Assembly: GCA_029962745.1 (NCBI GenBank)
Contig: CM057157.1
Span: 7,783,095-7,847,094, forward strand
From: Echinometra lucunter
Taxonomy: Eukaryota > Echinodermata > Echinoidea > Camarodonta > Echinometridae
Reading direction: 5' to 3'
Length of the DNA: 64,000 bases
The notes beneath the pieces are model-generated. The model saw nothing but the letters and a program-made list of their open reading frames with translations, had not been told where the DNA came from and made no database searches. Of the stretch, positions 12,373-24,420 are shown piece by piece. The position numbers were made by a program, and so were the translations under genes. Each line of letters begins with the position of its first letter. Within the stretch, counting starts at the first letter, position 1.

Positions 12373-13291
12373 AGGTTTTACCGTTAAAACAAAGCGATAG
12401 AGTTTGATTAGGCTTGGAGATCATACATGATTATATACATGAATATACAGTGTGTATCAATAAAAACGTTACACTTTTGAAAAAATCCTAAAAATTGTAT
12501 TCCAAAATATTTCGAAGAGTTTTTCATGTTGATAGATGCCCAGTAGTCTTATCTATCAAGTGTCATTAACAAAACAAATTTTAATGCATGCTTAGCTGAA
12601 CACTGACTGTTTTTGTTCAGAGTCTGAAAAATGACTTGCGCCAAATTGAAAGAAGAGGGACAATTAAACCAGAGTCTAAATAAGTACAAAGAAATTCAGT
12701 GCTCTTTGTCACAGAGTTGCCCGACTGCCTGACAGGTTGACTGACCGATCGATTGTTTAGGCATTTTATTTGTCAATAATTTGATTAATTAATGATTGAT
12801 TGGCTGTTGATTAAATGATTACCTTATTTATTGACTGGTGGATTTCAGTGACTGAAATGTTGAATGAATGACTGAATGGTTGAATGATCGATTGTTTGAG
12901 CATTTTATTTATCACTATTGGCTGTTGATTAAATACCTCATTGATTTGTTGATTGACTGACTGACTGGCTGAATGGTTGGATGACTGACTGATGCATTGA
13001 CTGATTGATCTATCAGTTGCACCTATTAAAAGAAGGACTATTAAACAATCAGTGCGAATAGGTATTGCTATTCAAACAAATTACTCTTTTGCATAAAATT
13101 GTGATAAAGTTTTGATAGTCTAGGAAGCTTGAATCAATTTTCTATCATAATTTTAGTGATTCCCTGCTTTATGCATGGAAAGTAATGTGCAAAATACATA
13201 AAAATCTTTAAAGAGCACAATTAACGACTCACAGACCCATGCCAGTCATTCAGTCAAGAATAAAAGTACCAAATTATTAACACTTCAGATC

Positions 13292-13327
<36 letters not shown>

Positions 13328-13912
13328 AAATCAATCAACAATCAGCCCATTAATACGTAAATTGATAGATCAATTAGTCAATGCATCATGCAGTCAGTCA
13401 TTCAACCATTCAGCCAACCAGTCAGTCAGTCAGTCAATCAACCAGTCAATTAATAAGGTTATCATTTAATCAACAGCCATTCAATTACTGATTGATCAAA
13501 TCATTGACAAATAAAATGCCCAAACAATCGATCAGTCAGTCAATCTATCAGGCAGTCGGGCAACTCTGTGGCAAAGAGCACTGAATTTCTTTGAATGGGA
13601 GTACTTATTTAGACTGCTGGTTTAATTGTCCCTCTTCTTTCAATTTGACGCAAGTCATTTTTCACACTTTGAACAAAAACAGTCAGTGTTCGGCCAAGCG
13701 TGAATTGAAGTTTGTTTTGTGGCTAGCACTTGATAGATGAGCTCACTGAGCATGTATCAACATGAAAAACTCTTTGAAATATTTCAAAATATAATTTTTA
13801 TATTTTTTTCAAAATTGTAACGTTTTCATTGATACACCCAGTATATGATTATATGATCTTTCAAGCCTTATGCAGCTCGATCGCTTTGTTTTGTGATACA
13901 AATTTGTCACAT
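12373..13912. repeat. 1.5-kb imperfect palindrome with TGAC/TGAT-rich arms
   Basis: Left arm about 12373-13018, right arm about 13362-13912, with a 340-bp centre. The arms match over long tracts, for example GAAAGAAGAGGGACAATTAA at about 12648 and its inverse near 13622-13645. The inner arms are degenerate tetranucleotide repeats (GACT/GATT) with a clean (ATCA)n at 13292-13325. Motifs CAGTGTGTATCAAT at 12448 and its inverse ending at 13841, each next to TATA, recall Tc1/mariner ends, but arm similarity continues beyond them. Confidence 0.8.
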
Positions 13913-14265
13913 ATGTCTCGAGATCTAAACGATTAACTTGATTAAAATAGAAATGTAAACAATTACTTTTCAAAAAAGTGCAGTCAGATCTTATGTGAAT
14001 CAGTTGAAAAGATACGAGAAACGGTCTTTCTCATGTATAATGGGCCCTTTACAGTTTTGGTGAGTTTTTTTTTTTTTTTTATGGGTTATGGATTCTGTCA
14101 ATGTTCAGTAGTATAATTCACTTCCAAAATTGTAATAGTCTTAAAAGCAAGAATGCAAATTGATAAAATGATTGCATCACCAATTACATGAATTGAAAAC
14201 AGCACTGCTGAAGCATGAATGCTGGAAGATGAATGCTGTAATAGAGTGATGAGGCACTTCAGGAA

Positions 14266-14825
14266 CCCGGGGGGGGGGGGGCACTCGACCCCAAAAGTGG
14301 TAGGTATGTGCCGCGGGCGAGACAAAAAACGGGGGCTTTGGAACGGGCTTATTGTAGAAAGGAGGGTCTTCGGAACGGGCTTAGGAACTACAAATGTTTG
14401 TGAAAACGGGGGTCTTTGGAACGGTTCGCCTGCGTGTGAACGGGCATACGTGCATGTAGCTAGCTCGGCGGCACGGGCGCCAGGTGCGCTCGCGCAGAGG
14501 CGATGGTCGGACAGCGCTGCATGGCTGGCCTACGTGCGGTACGGTGCAGGCCGCTTTTCACCAAAAATGAAGCTCATTGTAAACGATCAATGCGGCCGGA
14601 ACGGCGAAATGAAAAATATGCGGAGCCTTGGAACGGATTTCTTTCTTCTTTTTTCTTGATAAGAAGAAAATGCTATGCTTTGGAACGATTTTCTTTGTTC
14701 TTTTTCTCGATAAGAAGAAAATGTTATGCTTTGGAACGGAAATTTGAGTGTAAAAATGGGGGCCTTCTTCGCGGCACATACCCACCACGCATTATATACT
14801 GAGTGCCCCCCCCCCCCCCCCCGGG
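14266..14825. mobile_element. 560-bp TIR element with 8-bp target duplication
   Basis: The element starts CCCGGGGGGG and ends CCCCCCGGG. An exact TTCAGGAA lies on both sides, at 14258-14265 and 14826-14833. The inverted ends also share GGTAGGTATGTGCCGCG-like sequence. Internally the motif CTTTGGAACG recurs at least six times. No transposase. An 8-bp duplication fits hAT, P or Merlin elements; the G-rich ends are atypical for all three. Confidence 0.75.
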
Positions 14826-14833
14826 TTCAGGAA

Positions 14834-15800
14834 GTGGTTAAGCAAGCAAGGTTATCATGGTTATAAAAGGTTGTCCGCATGGAAAGAAGTTGAAGTGAAG
14901 ACCTCTTACAGGCTTCTTGGATGCTTTAACTGCAGAATATAAAAGACGAAAACGGGTGGCGCAAGAACGTAGTAGGCGGCCTACTTGGCATGCTTGTTGA
15001 GGCATTTGTCATAGAATCTTGATAGGGTCGCCATGAACCAGTCAGAAACTGACAGATAACTATAAAATACGATGATGAATATCGAAGCAGCGACAATCGA
15101 AGGTGCGGTAGAAATAGAGGGTAACCCTACAGATGTGCTTGAAGAGCTTATCACTTACCTATCGTATAACTTCGAAGAAATGGCAGTTGACCTAAGCATC
15201 TGCTTCTAATGACAATCGTAAGTTGGACTGGGCCGAATGGCTGAGAGGCATCAACCAGGTAGAAGTATATTATGGTAGCCACGCCCACATTACTTAAAGA
15301 TGCTACGTCACAACCACTTTGTATTTCCTAATTATTTGCCTGGACTTCCTTAAAATTACAAAATAGGAAATTCAAAGTGGAAAAAATTAACCATTATGGC
15401 TGTCATATATGATGACTATGTTTTTATATGTTATGAGTAACAAATATTCCACACGCCTTGCAACAAGATGCATAAAGATGCCATTAAATCTATAAAATTG
15501 AAACTGGGGAAGCAAAATTCATTCACACGTGAGTGAATTTAATGGCAGGATTTTAAAAGTGATGTTTTGCGGAATTTATACTGCCTTCACCGATTAGTCG
15601 CGTTATTTTCCTTCCTGCTTGTACGCAGATTAACTTGATTTAGTATTCTTACATTCATATCCATGTAACAGACCAAATTACAATGTCATTTGGGGGAAAA
15701 AACTGATTCTAAATGTATAAATAATTTAGTTAGCAGTAATTAGTCAATAACGCCATGGGGAGTTAACAGGATGCTTTTCGTGTTCACTAATTTGATACTT
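14834..15800. other. Intergenic stretch with no recognised feature
   Basis: AT-rich sequence without an open frame that looks coding. A short stretch near 15228-15250 resembles a tRNA A box but no cloverleaf follows. Confidence 0.5.
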
Positions 15801-15961
15801 CAGGGGCCCGTTGCATAAACTTTTGCCTGAGTTTTTTATGGCAAAATTTGAGGAAACTACGGCATAAAAAATATTGCCATAGTATTCCAGTACATAAAAT
15901 TTGCCAGACTTTTTTTTGCCAGAAAAAAAGTCTGGCAAAAGTTTTATGCAACAGGCCCCTG
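15801..15961. mobile_element. 161-bp MITE with CAGGGGCC ends
   Basis: Ends CAGGGGCCCGTTGCATAAA and the inverse TTTATGCAACAGGCCCCTG; the inner part repeats TTGCCAGACTTTTTT in both directions. A compact foldback element. Target duplication not clear. Confidence 0.7.
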
Positions 15962-16120
15962 GAGAAATATGATTCATACATCTTCTGACCAAAAGATATG
16001 ACACACTGGTCATGTTTAATTATAAGAATTATATTCCACATCAATGAGAAAGTTCATGATTGATATCTGGTCAGGGGTCAACGGCTCTCAGGGGAGGGTG
16101 TACATTCGTTTTCCCAGTTA

Positions 16121-16246
16121 CTTTGACTCGGAATCGAGTCGATTCTCAGATGATGCCACACCACTCCGAGTCAAATTAATTCGGAATCAGATTCACTTTA
16201 ACTCGGAATAGAGTTGACGCCCAGCTGACGCCATTCCGAGTCAAAG
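16121..16246. mobile_element. Short palindromic element with CTTTGACTCGGAAT ends
   Basis: CTTTGACTCGGAAT at 16121 and its inverse ATTCCGAGTCAAAG ending at 16246, with two further internal copies of the ACTCGGAAT motif in alternating orientation. Probably a MITE. Confidence 0.6.
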
Positions 16247-17474
16247 TCGACACTGTGGAAATAAGAGTGTAATCAGTCATAGTATAATGGAGGCGGACAC
16301 AAGCAGTTAGTTTCATTTAATTTAATTGTAAATAGTGATATTTCATTTTAATTTGTTGTTTTCAAGCTATTGAATAAACTGAATTAGACAGACCACCTGT
16401 GCGCTTTTAAACGGCCCTTTTAAATATTACTATTATTATTATTATTATAATTATCAGTATTGTTGTTATCATTATTATCATTATTATTATTATTGTTGTT
16501 GTTGTTGTTGTTCCTTTATTTATTATTAATTTTCATGTTGATTATAGAACAACAGGTTTTAAGAAGCAGGTGAATCAAGAAGAACAAAGTCGTCAAGCCA
16601 AATTGCCAGGGTGAGTAGTTATCACATGAACCTCTATTTCAATGTCATTTTAATAGAATAGTGTCCCATTTGACAAAATTCATATGATGGCTAAATTTGT
16701 TATTTGTCAGAAAGGATATCCATGAGTGATGAAGAAGCTGTAATTGTGATTAGATGTTTAATTTCATGCGGTGTTGATTAAGTATTAAGAGATAGAGTTT
16801 AAGTAACAGACATTATCACTATTACGAGTCTATTTGACGTCATATTGATGGAATCTATATCCTGGGGTCATAAATGAATTATGTCGAATCCTTACATACA
16901 ACTTACAAATATGTAAGACACATAATTTTCTGATTCCAATTGAAGTTTTCAGTTGTTCATTGTTTTAATTCAGGGTACATGTATTTTGGCACATGAAATT
17001 AAAAGAACACAACACAAGGAACGACGTCACGTGTAATTTTATGATTTTTCCGTCTGTTTCCTGGGTGTAACGTTTAAAAAAAACCGAGGCTGCAGGCCAT
17101 TTTCCATTTATTTCCAACATATAAAGGAAAGGAAAAGTGGGACATAAGGCATGATAGGACTGGAGGCGAAAATTCTCAAATAGGATGTAAACCGTGAAAT
17201 AAAAACACTAAAATTTTTCACATAATAGTTTCTAATAAGAACTTTCTAACGTTGCATTTAAGCACTCTTTCATATGTATTTTATATATCTGTAGGGTCCT
17301 ATACTGCATCAGGCCTGGCAGTTCTGATAGTTGGATTATAGCAAAAGAAATTGTAGTGATTAACCCCAAATCTCATTTGCTAAGTTTACCACCAGCTGTA
17401 ACGGATTCCTTCTTGCTTTGTCGCAATGGCCGAAGACATATGCTACATTTTGATCAATGCTTCCAGATTTTTAA
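16247..17474. other. Intergenic stretch with TTA/TTG simple repeats
   Basis: An ATT-rich then GTT-rich microsatellite lies at about 16428-16512. The rest shows no supportable gene or RNA. Confidence 0.5.
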
Positions 17475-17483
17475 ATCGACCAT

Positions 17484-19500
17484 AGGCGCGATTCTAGAGC
17501 AAACGATTTGGGGGGCTACTGGGGGCTTGGAGGATATATGCCAAAGCTAGAGCAAAGCGACTGAGAGGTGGAAGGGTGATACCCCCCCCCCCCTCCACAC
17601 ACACACACACACACACCCACGCACACACACACGCACCCACACACCCTCGCACCCACAGACGCGCGCGCGATAGGGACTTTCGTAAACACACACATCTATT
17701 TTTTTAATTTGCGAGCGAGCGAAGCGAGCGTGCCTAAAATAATCACTTCTTGCTGTAATTGTCATCAAAATACACTCTAGACTGGCATAAATGGTCTATT
17801 TGGTCACCTCACTGCCAATTTTTTTTGCTGCCAAAACCACCCTGTTCCTAAAGAGCGAGCGAAGCGAGCAAGGAAATATATACTCCAAAGGCCTATAAAA
17901 TATAAAAATACATTCGGTTATCTCCCTTGCATGCCCAATTCGTTTGCCTTCCCAAATAATTCTTTATATAGCTGTCATTATTGCCCGCCCGTACACCACC
18001 CCCATACATACTGTTTGTTTATTTTGCGAGCGAGCGAAGCGAGCAAGTAAAAAATAACCACATCTTGCTTTAAAAGACGTTTTAGTTTGTCATCAAAATA
18101 CATTCTAGGCCTATAAGATATTTAATTGATATTTTGGTCACCTCACTAACAAATTATGATAGACCTCGCTGGTCCAGTAAATTGTTTCCTGTCCAAAACC
18201 ATACTTAGAAACGTTTCTAAATAATATGAGCGAGCGAAGCTAGCAACGAAAAACACAATGATAAAGTATTATTTTGACATCAAAATGCATTATGTGCCTA
18301 AATTCGGTCAACTAGTCTCTTGCATGCCCAATTCGTTTGCCTTCCCAAATAATTCTATATATAGCTGTCATTATTGCCCGCCCGTACACCACCCCCATAC
18401 ATACTGTTTGTTTATTTTGCGAGCGAGCGAAGCGAGCAAGTAAAAAATAACCACATCTTGCTTTAAAAGACGTTTTAGTTTGTCATCAAAATACATTCTA
18501 GGCCTATAAGATATTTAATTGATATTTTGGTCACCTCACTAACAAATTATGATAGACCTCGCTGGTCCAGTAAATTGTTTCCTGTCCAAAACCATACTTA
18601 GAAACGTTTCTAAATAATATGAGCGAGCGAAGCTAGCAACGAAAAACACAATGATAAAGTATTATTTTGACATCAAAATGCATTATGTGCCTAAATTCGG
18701 TCAACTAGTCTCTTGCATGCCCAATTCGTTTGCCTTCCCAAATAATTCTTTATATAAGCTAGCGTAGCGAGTGAAGAAAAAATATCATACAAAATTCATT
18801 AATCGATCTTATCATGTGCACTCCCTGCAGAATTATTTCGAGGATAATCGGACACGTCGCTGCAAATATGTTATGATATCCAGGCATAGACTGCTGCTGG
18901 AATAAGAGTGATTGCTGATCAAAAACACCTTGTTTCGTTTCTAGAATTTTTGAGCGAACAAAAATGTGGTTTTTTTTACTACTGAGACCCGGTTATACTA
19001 CTCCCATCTCGTGATTAAGTAATGTATAATAATATTTATCGGCATCTTCTGTTCTTACAGAGGGTATTGCGAATAGGTTTTTTGTCACATTCCTTTATCT
19101 TCCGAAAATTCATCTATTTTAGGTCAACTTTGCCGCTCCGGAATTATTGCAGTTATATAGACCTAACTAACAACTAATGAGTAGAATTATAGCATAAACT
19201 TTGGATAGCGAGACAAGATGCAAACCTATTTTCTTAAGAATAGTAATATAACCGGAATTGATTAAGATCATTAAAATGCGAGCGAGTGCTCTTAGGTTTT
19301 TCCTTTTTTCCTTTTTATCCTGTCTTTTTTCTTCTCTTTTTTTGATATGCGAGTTTAATACAAGAACATTATATTAGAATCTATATGAGATTAAAATTGC
19401 ACTTAAGTCGTTAAAATATTTTCGGGGGGCTTTAGCGATTGGGGATGCTTCAGCCCTAAAGCCCCCCCCCCCCCCCCCCCCCCCCGTAGAACCGCGCCTG
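17484..19500. mobile_element. Second 2-kb element of the GAGCGAAGCGAGC family
   Basis: Inverted orientation relative to the copy at 4562-6677. It starts AGGCGCGATTCTAGAG and ends GTAGAACCGCGCCTG, with an imperfect 9-bp duplication (ATCGACCAT at 17475-17483, ATCGACTAA at 19501-19509). Blocks of GAGCGAGCGAAGCGAGC-like sequence recur at about 17709, 17852, 18007, 18227, 18418, 18621 and 18757. No coding frame. The family looks modular, built of units ending in this block. Confidence 0.7.
17929..18740. repeat. Near-perfect tandem duplication, period 393 bp
   Basis: The phrase GCATGCCCAATTCGTTTGCC occurs at 17929, 18322 and 18715, exactly 393 bp apart, and the intervening units are almost identical. 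It lies inside the 2-kb element and indicates a recent internal duplication. Confidence 0.9.
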
Positions 19501-19654
19501 ATCGACTAATGCCGAAAGACGTACAATAGATGTTAAGCATGAAATAATAAACCATTTTCTTATGCTTGCAATTACTTCAACTACTTGAACAACAGTATCC
19601 GACCAAAACAAGCATATCAGTTCAAGGTAAACTGATAATTAAGAAAAATATTTA

Positions 19655-19842
19655 CTCCACTTGAAGGCATATGTAATCATATTTTATTCTTCTATATGTT
19701 TCAAATATAGGACAAGAATAACAACTTCGATATCCCTTAAGAAAATGCCATCATATTTTTATATGCCATCAGTATCATCTTTAAAGGCAACCTTTATAAT
19801 TTAAGTAGAGGAAGTACGTACTTCAACCACTTGAGAAGACGT
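19655..19842. promoter_or_regulatory. Block conserved with the 5' flank of gene B
   Basis: The segment from CCACTTGAAGGCATATG to CTTCAACCACTTGAGAAG matches 43137-43365 upstream of gene B over about 200 bp with scattered gaps. It may be an upstream exon, enhancer or just the edge of the duplicated unit. In A the frame that is open in B carries stops. Confidence 0.4.
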
Positions 19843-19921
19843 CTATTATGACAGCAGTCACCTAATGATAGGTGATTTTTAGGGAGCTGTTTCAGAGGGC
19901 TAAATCAGAAAAGTTGCAAAA

Positions 19922-19948
19922 AGAGAGAGAGAGAGAGAGAGAGAGAGT
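19922..19948. repeat. (GA)n microsatellite
   Basis: Uninterrupted AG/GA dinucleotide run of about 26 bases. Confidence 0.95.
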
Positions 19949-20985
19949 GATTGCAGATTAGTATGTTGTAGTTTAATTGTGCCGAATACATATCGTGTTT
20001 TATTTACTTCCACAATTCTAGTTGTGTACAAATTTGTCGATAATATTTCACCTCACCCCTTAAATCTACAAAGATCGGGTAGAAATTTCGGATCACATCG
20101 TTTCCTAGCTGTTGAGCAGCCGCGTCCATGGAGGTTTGCAATAAACCCGTTTATCATGTTATTCAAATTTGTGCACATTTCTCTCCAGAACAGTTGTTTG
20201 AACTATTCAGTTCACTTGTTATGCATAATGGCATCTGAATAGATGGAACCCAAATCGCATACATCATTTGTTAGTATGTCGGGTAATTATCAAGGTAACT
20301 TTGGTTCAATAACCTGACTTGCATAAGATTAGTAAATAGGTCCATTATCGAAAAGGGGAGGAAATCCTGGAAATGATGGCCAGTACAAGTGGTAAATGAA
20401 GGGGATTCTTCCTTGTCAATAAACAATCTTATTGAAATCCCTCCTCGTGATATGAAGAGGCTAAGGTAATTGCACTTGGAGTCGATCTTCAATACTTTAG
20501 TCACCTTTCAAAGAAATAATGAAACAATACAATAGAATGCGTATGCGTCAGAAGGCACTTTAGGTGCGTGTAGTAACAATTACTATTACATCCCATCCTT
20601 AGCTTTTTCTCGCAAGAATACGTTTTTTTTTTAATGTTTATTTTCATTTTATCTTTTGCAGCCAGTACGGTTTCTGCTTGTCGATTTAGCCTTGTGAATT
20701 GATCGAGACTTTATTTCGTAACGAATTCTTATTCGTTTTTGATCAGACGGTGTAAGAAGTAATTGGTTGAACTGTGCATGATTTTTTTTATTATTAATGA
20801 TGCACCAAAGAAAGACAGATTAAGAGAGGGAAGGCCATGAATATTATCGAAGTTGCGCACTTTTTTCTGATGTCGCTCCTCATGCGACGAAAATTATCAA
20901 GTCTGATCCCAAACACTTTTGTTTCAATCCAGACGCCCCCCCCCTCCCTCTCACACATACACACTCACCTATGATAGGCGTGCAT
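19949..20985. other. Intergenic stretch with no recognised feature
   Basis: Small open frames occur on both strands, at 19979-20242 and 20271-20504, but their composition is not convincingly coding and no motif was recognised. Confidence 0.5.
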
Positions 20986-21411
20986 TAAGCCTACCGCACT
21001 CTATACGATCAGTCTGCGATCCGATTTTGGGAAAATTTGTCATAGAATTTGATATGAACATTCAAACATATAAAATCTTAATGATCAAAGTTCAGAATAT
21101 TCGTATGATTAATAAACTCGAAATTCCGGTCTATTGGCAGCCTCCCTGTAGGAATAAAAGCCAACTTAATTCCGAATCGTAGTGACGTCATAACAAGCTT
21201 GCGATCGGCTACGATTTGAAGCCGATTTGGCCTTTAATCCGACCACAACTCCTTAGTTAACCAAAATTTCGATTTTTATTATTCCTATCATTATTCCGAA
21301 CTCCATATAAGATCATTTCATTTGTTTAAACTTTCATATTTAATGCAAAATGCAATTTAAAAAAAAAAAAATCGGGTGGCAGTCGGATCGTATAGTGTGC
21401 GGTGGGCTTTA
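20986..21411. mobile_element. TIR element with TAAGCCYACCGCAC ends
   Basis: TAAGCCTACCGCACTCTATACGATC at the left end is mirrored by GATCGTATAGTGTGCGGTGGGCTTTA at the right. The arms are about 42 bp, with several mismatches, and the 340-bp core has no frame. A similar end fragment occurs near 3340-3370 in intron 5 of gene A. Confidence 0.65.
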
Positions 21412-22804
21412 TGCGCACGCGCACAGCATCATAGGATCAGATGGGAAAGGAAATAAGCCCAAGTGCAATTAATTGACTTCATCCACGCAAGTCAAAAAGC
21501 TGAGGCACTTTGATTTGATTTATCTTTTACCAAGCACACATGTGTTGGGGAAGTTAATTCATTTTAGAGGTCGGTTCCCAGTTGCTAACAGATGAAATAT
21601 GAGGAACAATTAATGCACAGTACTTTTTCTTTTAATTGCGTCTAACGATTTCCATGGGTCTTAAATACTCTATCCCCAAAGATATATAAGTCTTTATTGT
21701 GAAAGAACTGTTCACATGTAAATATGTGCTACTATGATACATTATAGACAAAGTTACCCGAAACACAATTAAGTTTTTGTTTTTTAATCAAATTGTATAA
21801 CTGGCATAGAATGGAGAATGATGATGGAAGATACAGATTCTGATTCCACCATAAACATGACTAAGGATTGATTATGACTCTCTGTGGTTTCAAGTCTGTC
21901 TAAACTCTTTTTTTCGGGGGGGGGGCATCTCCTGCACTGCGTCATGTTTTCTTAAGAAAACAAACTTAATGTTGCTAAATTCAAAGAGCTGCATCCCCCT
22001 TTTTCTACTTCAAAAGCTTAAATTGCCCACTGGTGAGCTGAAATAAATGGTATTTGAACTACTTCCGATTCCTCCCAAGTTTTCTATAAGACTGAAAGTT
22101 CAGGCACTTATACCATCAAAAACATTTTCTTGATAGCTAATAACAAAGGAAAGGAAAATAAGTAAATTATCTGAAAACTCAGTTCACTAACACAAACAAC
22201 ATAAACAATCGATAAAAAGGAACTTGACTTAGCTCTTTTCACTAAAAAATTTAAAGCCTTTGAGAAGTAGAAAAATTATTGTCACTCAGCCATGTACAAT
22301 ACCACAGTGGTGATCTTTCCACATGTAAATAATAAGAAATTATCTTTGGTAATTAAAGTTTAAACATGAGTTGCAGTAACTTTCATACAGTACGCAGTGT
22401 GTAATAGATTTATTCAAAACTGAGGATTTACAAAACATTCATAATTTCACAACCAAATTTCAAACCAGATGAAGCATTAAAAAATGGTATGTAGTAGTTG
22501 TCAACAGAATTACAAAATTTAGGTGTGTAAATAGCATGGTCCCCATAATTGCCCCAAAGCCATTTCATATTTTCAGTGTTTGCAAATTACATTACATTCC
22601 ATTTTATTAATGGATTTTAATCGCTAATGCAAAATGACTTATCACATATATCAAGAACATGAATGCAAAGTGTAGGAAACTGTTCTAAAACACATCCTTT
22701 TGTTGCTTTCTTCTCAAATTTCAAGTGAGCTACCAATGCAACAGGTACTTATAGCATCATACAATTACAATAGCAACTATTTCATTATACTGGAATCCAA
22801 CGCT
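21412..22804. other. Intergenic stretch with no recognised feature
   Basis: AT-rich, with a poly(G) run near 21917. No supportable coding frame, RNA gene or repeat structure seen. Confidence 0.5.
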
Positions 22805-22964
22805 CCATTGAACAAAAGACAGACAGCAGCAATTACTAGCCAGATTATGAAAGACCTGCTGAAGAATGGGGAATTCATTGACCATTGAAAAGAAACTTGA
22901 TGAAAAGCTCCAACAGTTAGTAGCGCCTCTGCAAGCTGACATCTTTGACCTACAACAGCTGTGA
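22805..22964 (+). pseudogene. Possible decayed coding fragment with coiled-coil character
   Basis: Two frames joined by a frameshift near 22870 read RQTAAITSQIMKDLLKNGEF and then EKKLDEKLQQLVAPLQADI followed by FDLQQL. The heptad-like composition resembles the N-terminal part of LINE ORF1 proteins, but no diagnostic motif is present. Immediately downstream is a poly(C) run. Confidence 0.3.
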
Positions 22965-23344
22965 GGGTGGGGCTGCAGCCCCCCCCCCCCCCCCCATCTA
23001 TGTATGCATCTTGTCTCTTTATCTAATATTAGACTATTGTTCTACTCGCATTTTAAGTATCTTAAACGATGTCTGTTATATATCACTATTCTTACGAAAG
23101 GAAATTGGTTGTCTTTCTGTCTGTGATATACAATAATTCTTCTAGTCATAAAATTTTAGTAATAGCACTACGAGGAGTCGAACGGCAAGAAGATCTAAAA
23201 TAGAAGAATTTGTAAGAGGTATTGGCCCGTAACCAATAGCTTATTTCTTTCATACCAAATATGAGAAAGGAAGATGCTGTTTGGACTAGAGAGGTTGCTA
23301 AAATAGTCGTATTTGACAGCAATGTTACCAAATGTACCATTCAA

Positions 23345-23480
23345 ATGATCTTAAAGGCCTAGAGTATATTTTGATGACAAAATAACATTTCTATAGCAAG
23401 AACTTGGAACTTCGCTCGCAAAATAAAAAACAGGATGGTTCTTACTCTAAAAAGAAGGGTCAAATTTTGAAAAAAAAATC
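23345..23480. repeat. Fragment of the GAGCGAAGCGAGC element family
   Basis: GGCCTAGAGTATATTTTGAT, ACAAAATAAC and a shortened TTCGCTCGCAAAATAAA match the internal unit of the two 2-kb elements. The fragment lacks both ends. Confidence 0.5.
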
Positions 23481-23532
23481 TAGGTCCCTTAACATTCCAT
23501 TAAAGTAATGATCTACCTCTGTAATATTGTTT

Positions 23533-23612
23533 GAAAACATTTTCTTGTGTTTTAAATTGGAAGGACGGTAGAAAACAATTTCTTGTGTTTTTAATTGGAA
23601 GGACGGTAGATT
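23533..23612. repeat. Tandem duplication of about 42 bp
   Basis: TTCTTGTGTTTTAAATTGGA and AGGACGGTAG occur twice in direct succession with few differences. Confidence 0.7.
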
Positions 23613-24004
23613 AAACTTGGAATTAGACTTGGCTTAGTCGATCCTTCACGTCTGAACCCCACGCCCTTTTCCCGCTCGGTCACCTTGCTCCCTCGCCGAA
23701 GATATTCGGTATCAATCACCCCCACCACGAATACAAATCGACACACATGGATGCCTACTTCCCCTGGACTCTGCATGTTCAATGTCGCCACCCCCCCCCC
23801 CCCCCCCCCCCCCATTCCAAAAAATGTTCTGCGGCTCCTGTACAAAACAAACTTTCAATAAAAGATGAGGAATTTAGCAAGCTGAAACAACAGTGTAATC
23901 ATGTAACTGGAAAATAGGCAGGGCTACTTCTCTTGCGTGGCATTACTTGAATTTACTTCCGCAATTGCAAAAGCCTACGAAAACAAACAAGCACTTCTCA
24001 ATAG

Positions 24005-24165
24005 GTCTTTTTTAAAAGATTCATCCAAGGTTTTCGATTGCATTAGGCATTGTATTTTGATAATGAATTACAAAATAACGGTGTAAGCCCTAGACTGGTT
24101 TAAGAGCTACCTTTATGACAGAGAACGGTATATTTATTCCAGCATGTTCAAAATGTTAATCCTAG
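24005..24165 (+). pseudogene. LINE reverse transcriptase fragment
   Basis: The translation contains DSSKVFDCIRHCILI and ALDWFKSYLYDRERY, matching the conserved DLSKAFDxxxHxILLxKL and WFxSYLxxRxQ region of non-LTR reverse transcriptases. It is short, contains a stop, and has no flanking domains: a relic. Confidence 0.65.
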
Positions 24166-24420
24166 TACCATTTTAAAAATGTAGTCACTCCTCTGCCCTT
24201 TTAAATGGTGATTGAAAACATTTTAGTTTTCAGAGTGTAGGGAGAAATTACTCATATCAAAAGTATACACACATTTGCGATGATTCAGTATATGGCATTT
24301 CGTATAGAAAATCAGATAGCAAGTTCCAAAAGTAATTACATTAAAATTATCCAAGCCCATTGCGTGGTGCGATACTGAAAGTTCCTATCCGAGTGCCTTG
24401 TTCAAGGAGTTTTCACAGTA

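Noticed and set aside
12444..13845. Simple Tc1/mariner element ending at the TATA-flanked CAGTG motifs
   Set aside because: Inverted similarity continues outside these motifs, to about 12373 and 13912, so they are not the true ends of the palindrome.
14219..14802. Open frames of 99 and 146 residues
   Set aside because: Both lie inside the 560-bp transposable element and are made of its internal repeats.
15222..15262. Possible tRNA A box
   Set aside because: No B box, acceptor pairing or anticodon arm follows.
17929..18740. Regular direct repeats as a CRISPR-like array
   Set aside because: The unit is 393 bp with no distinct short repeat/spacer pattern, and the context is eukaryotic.
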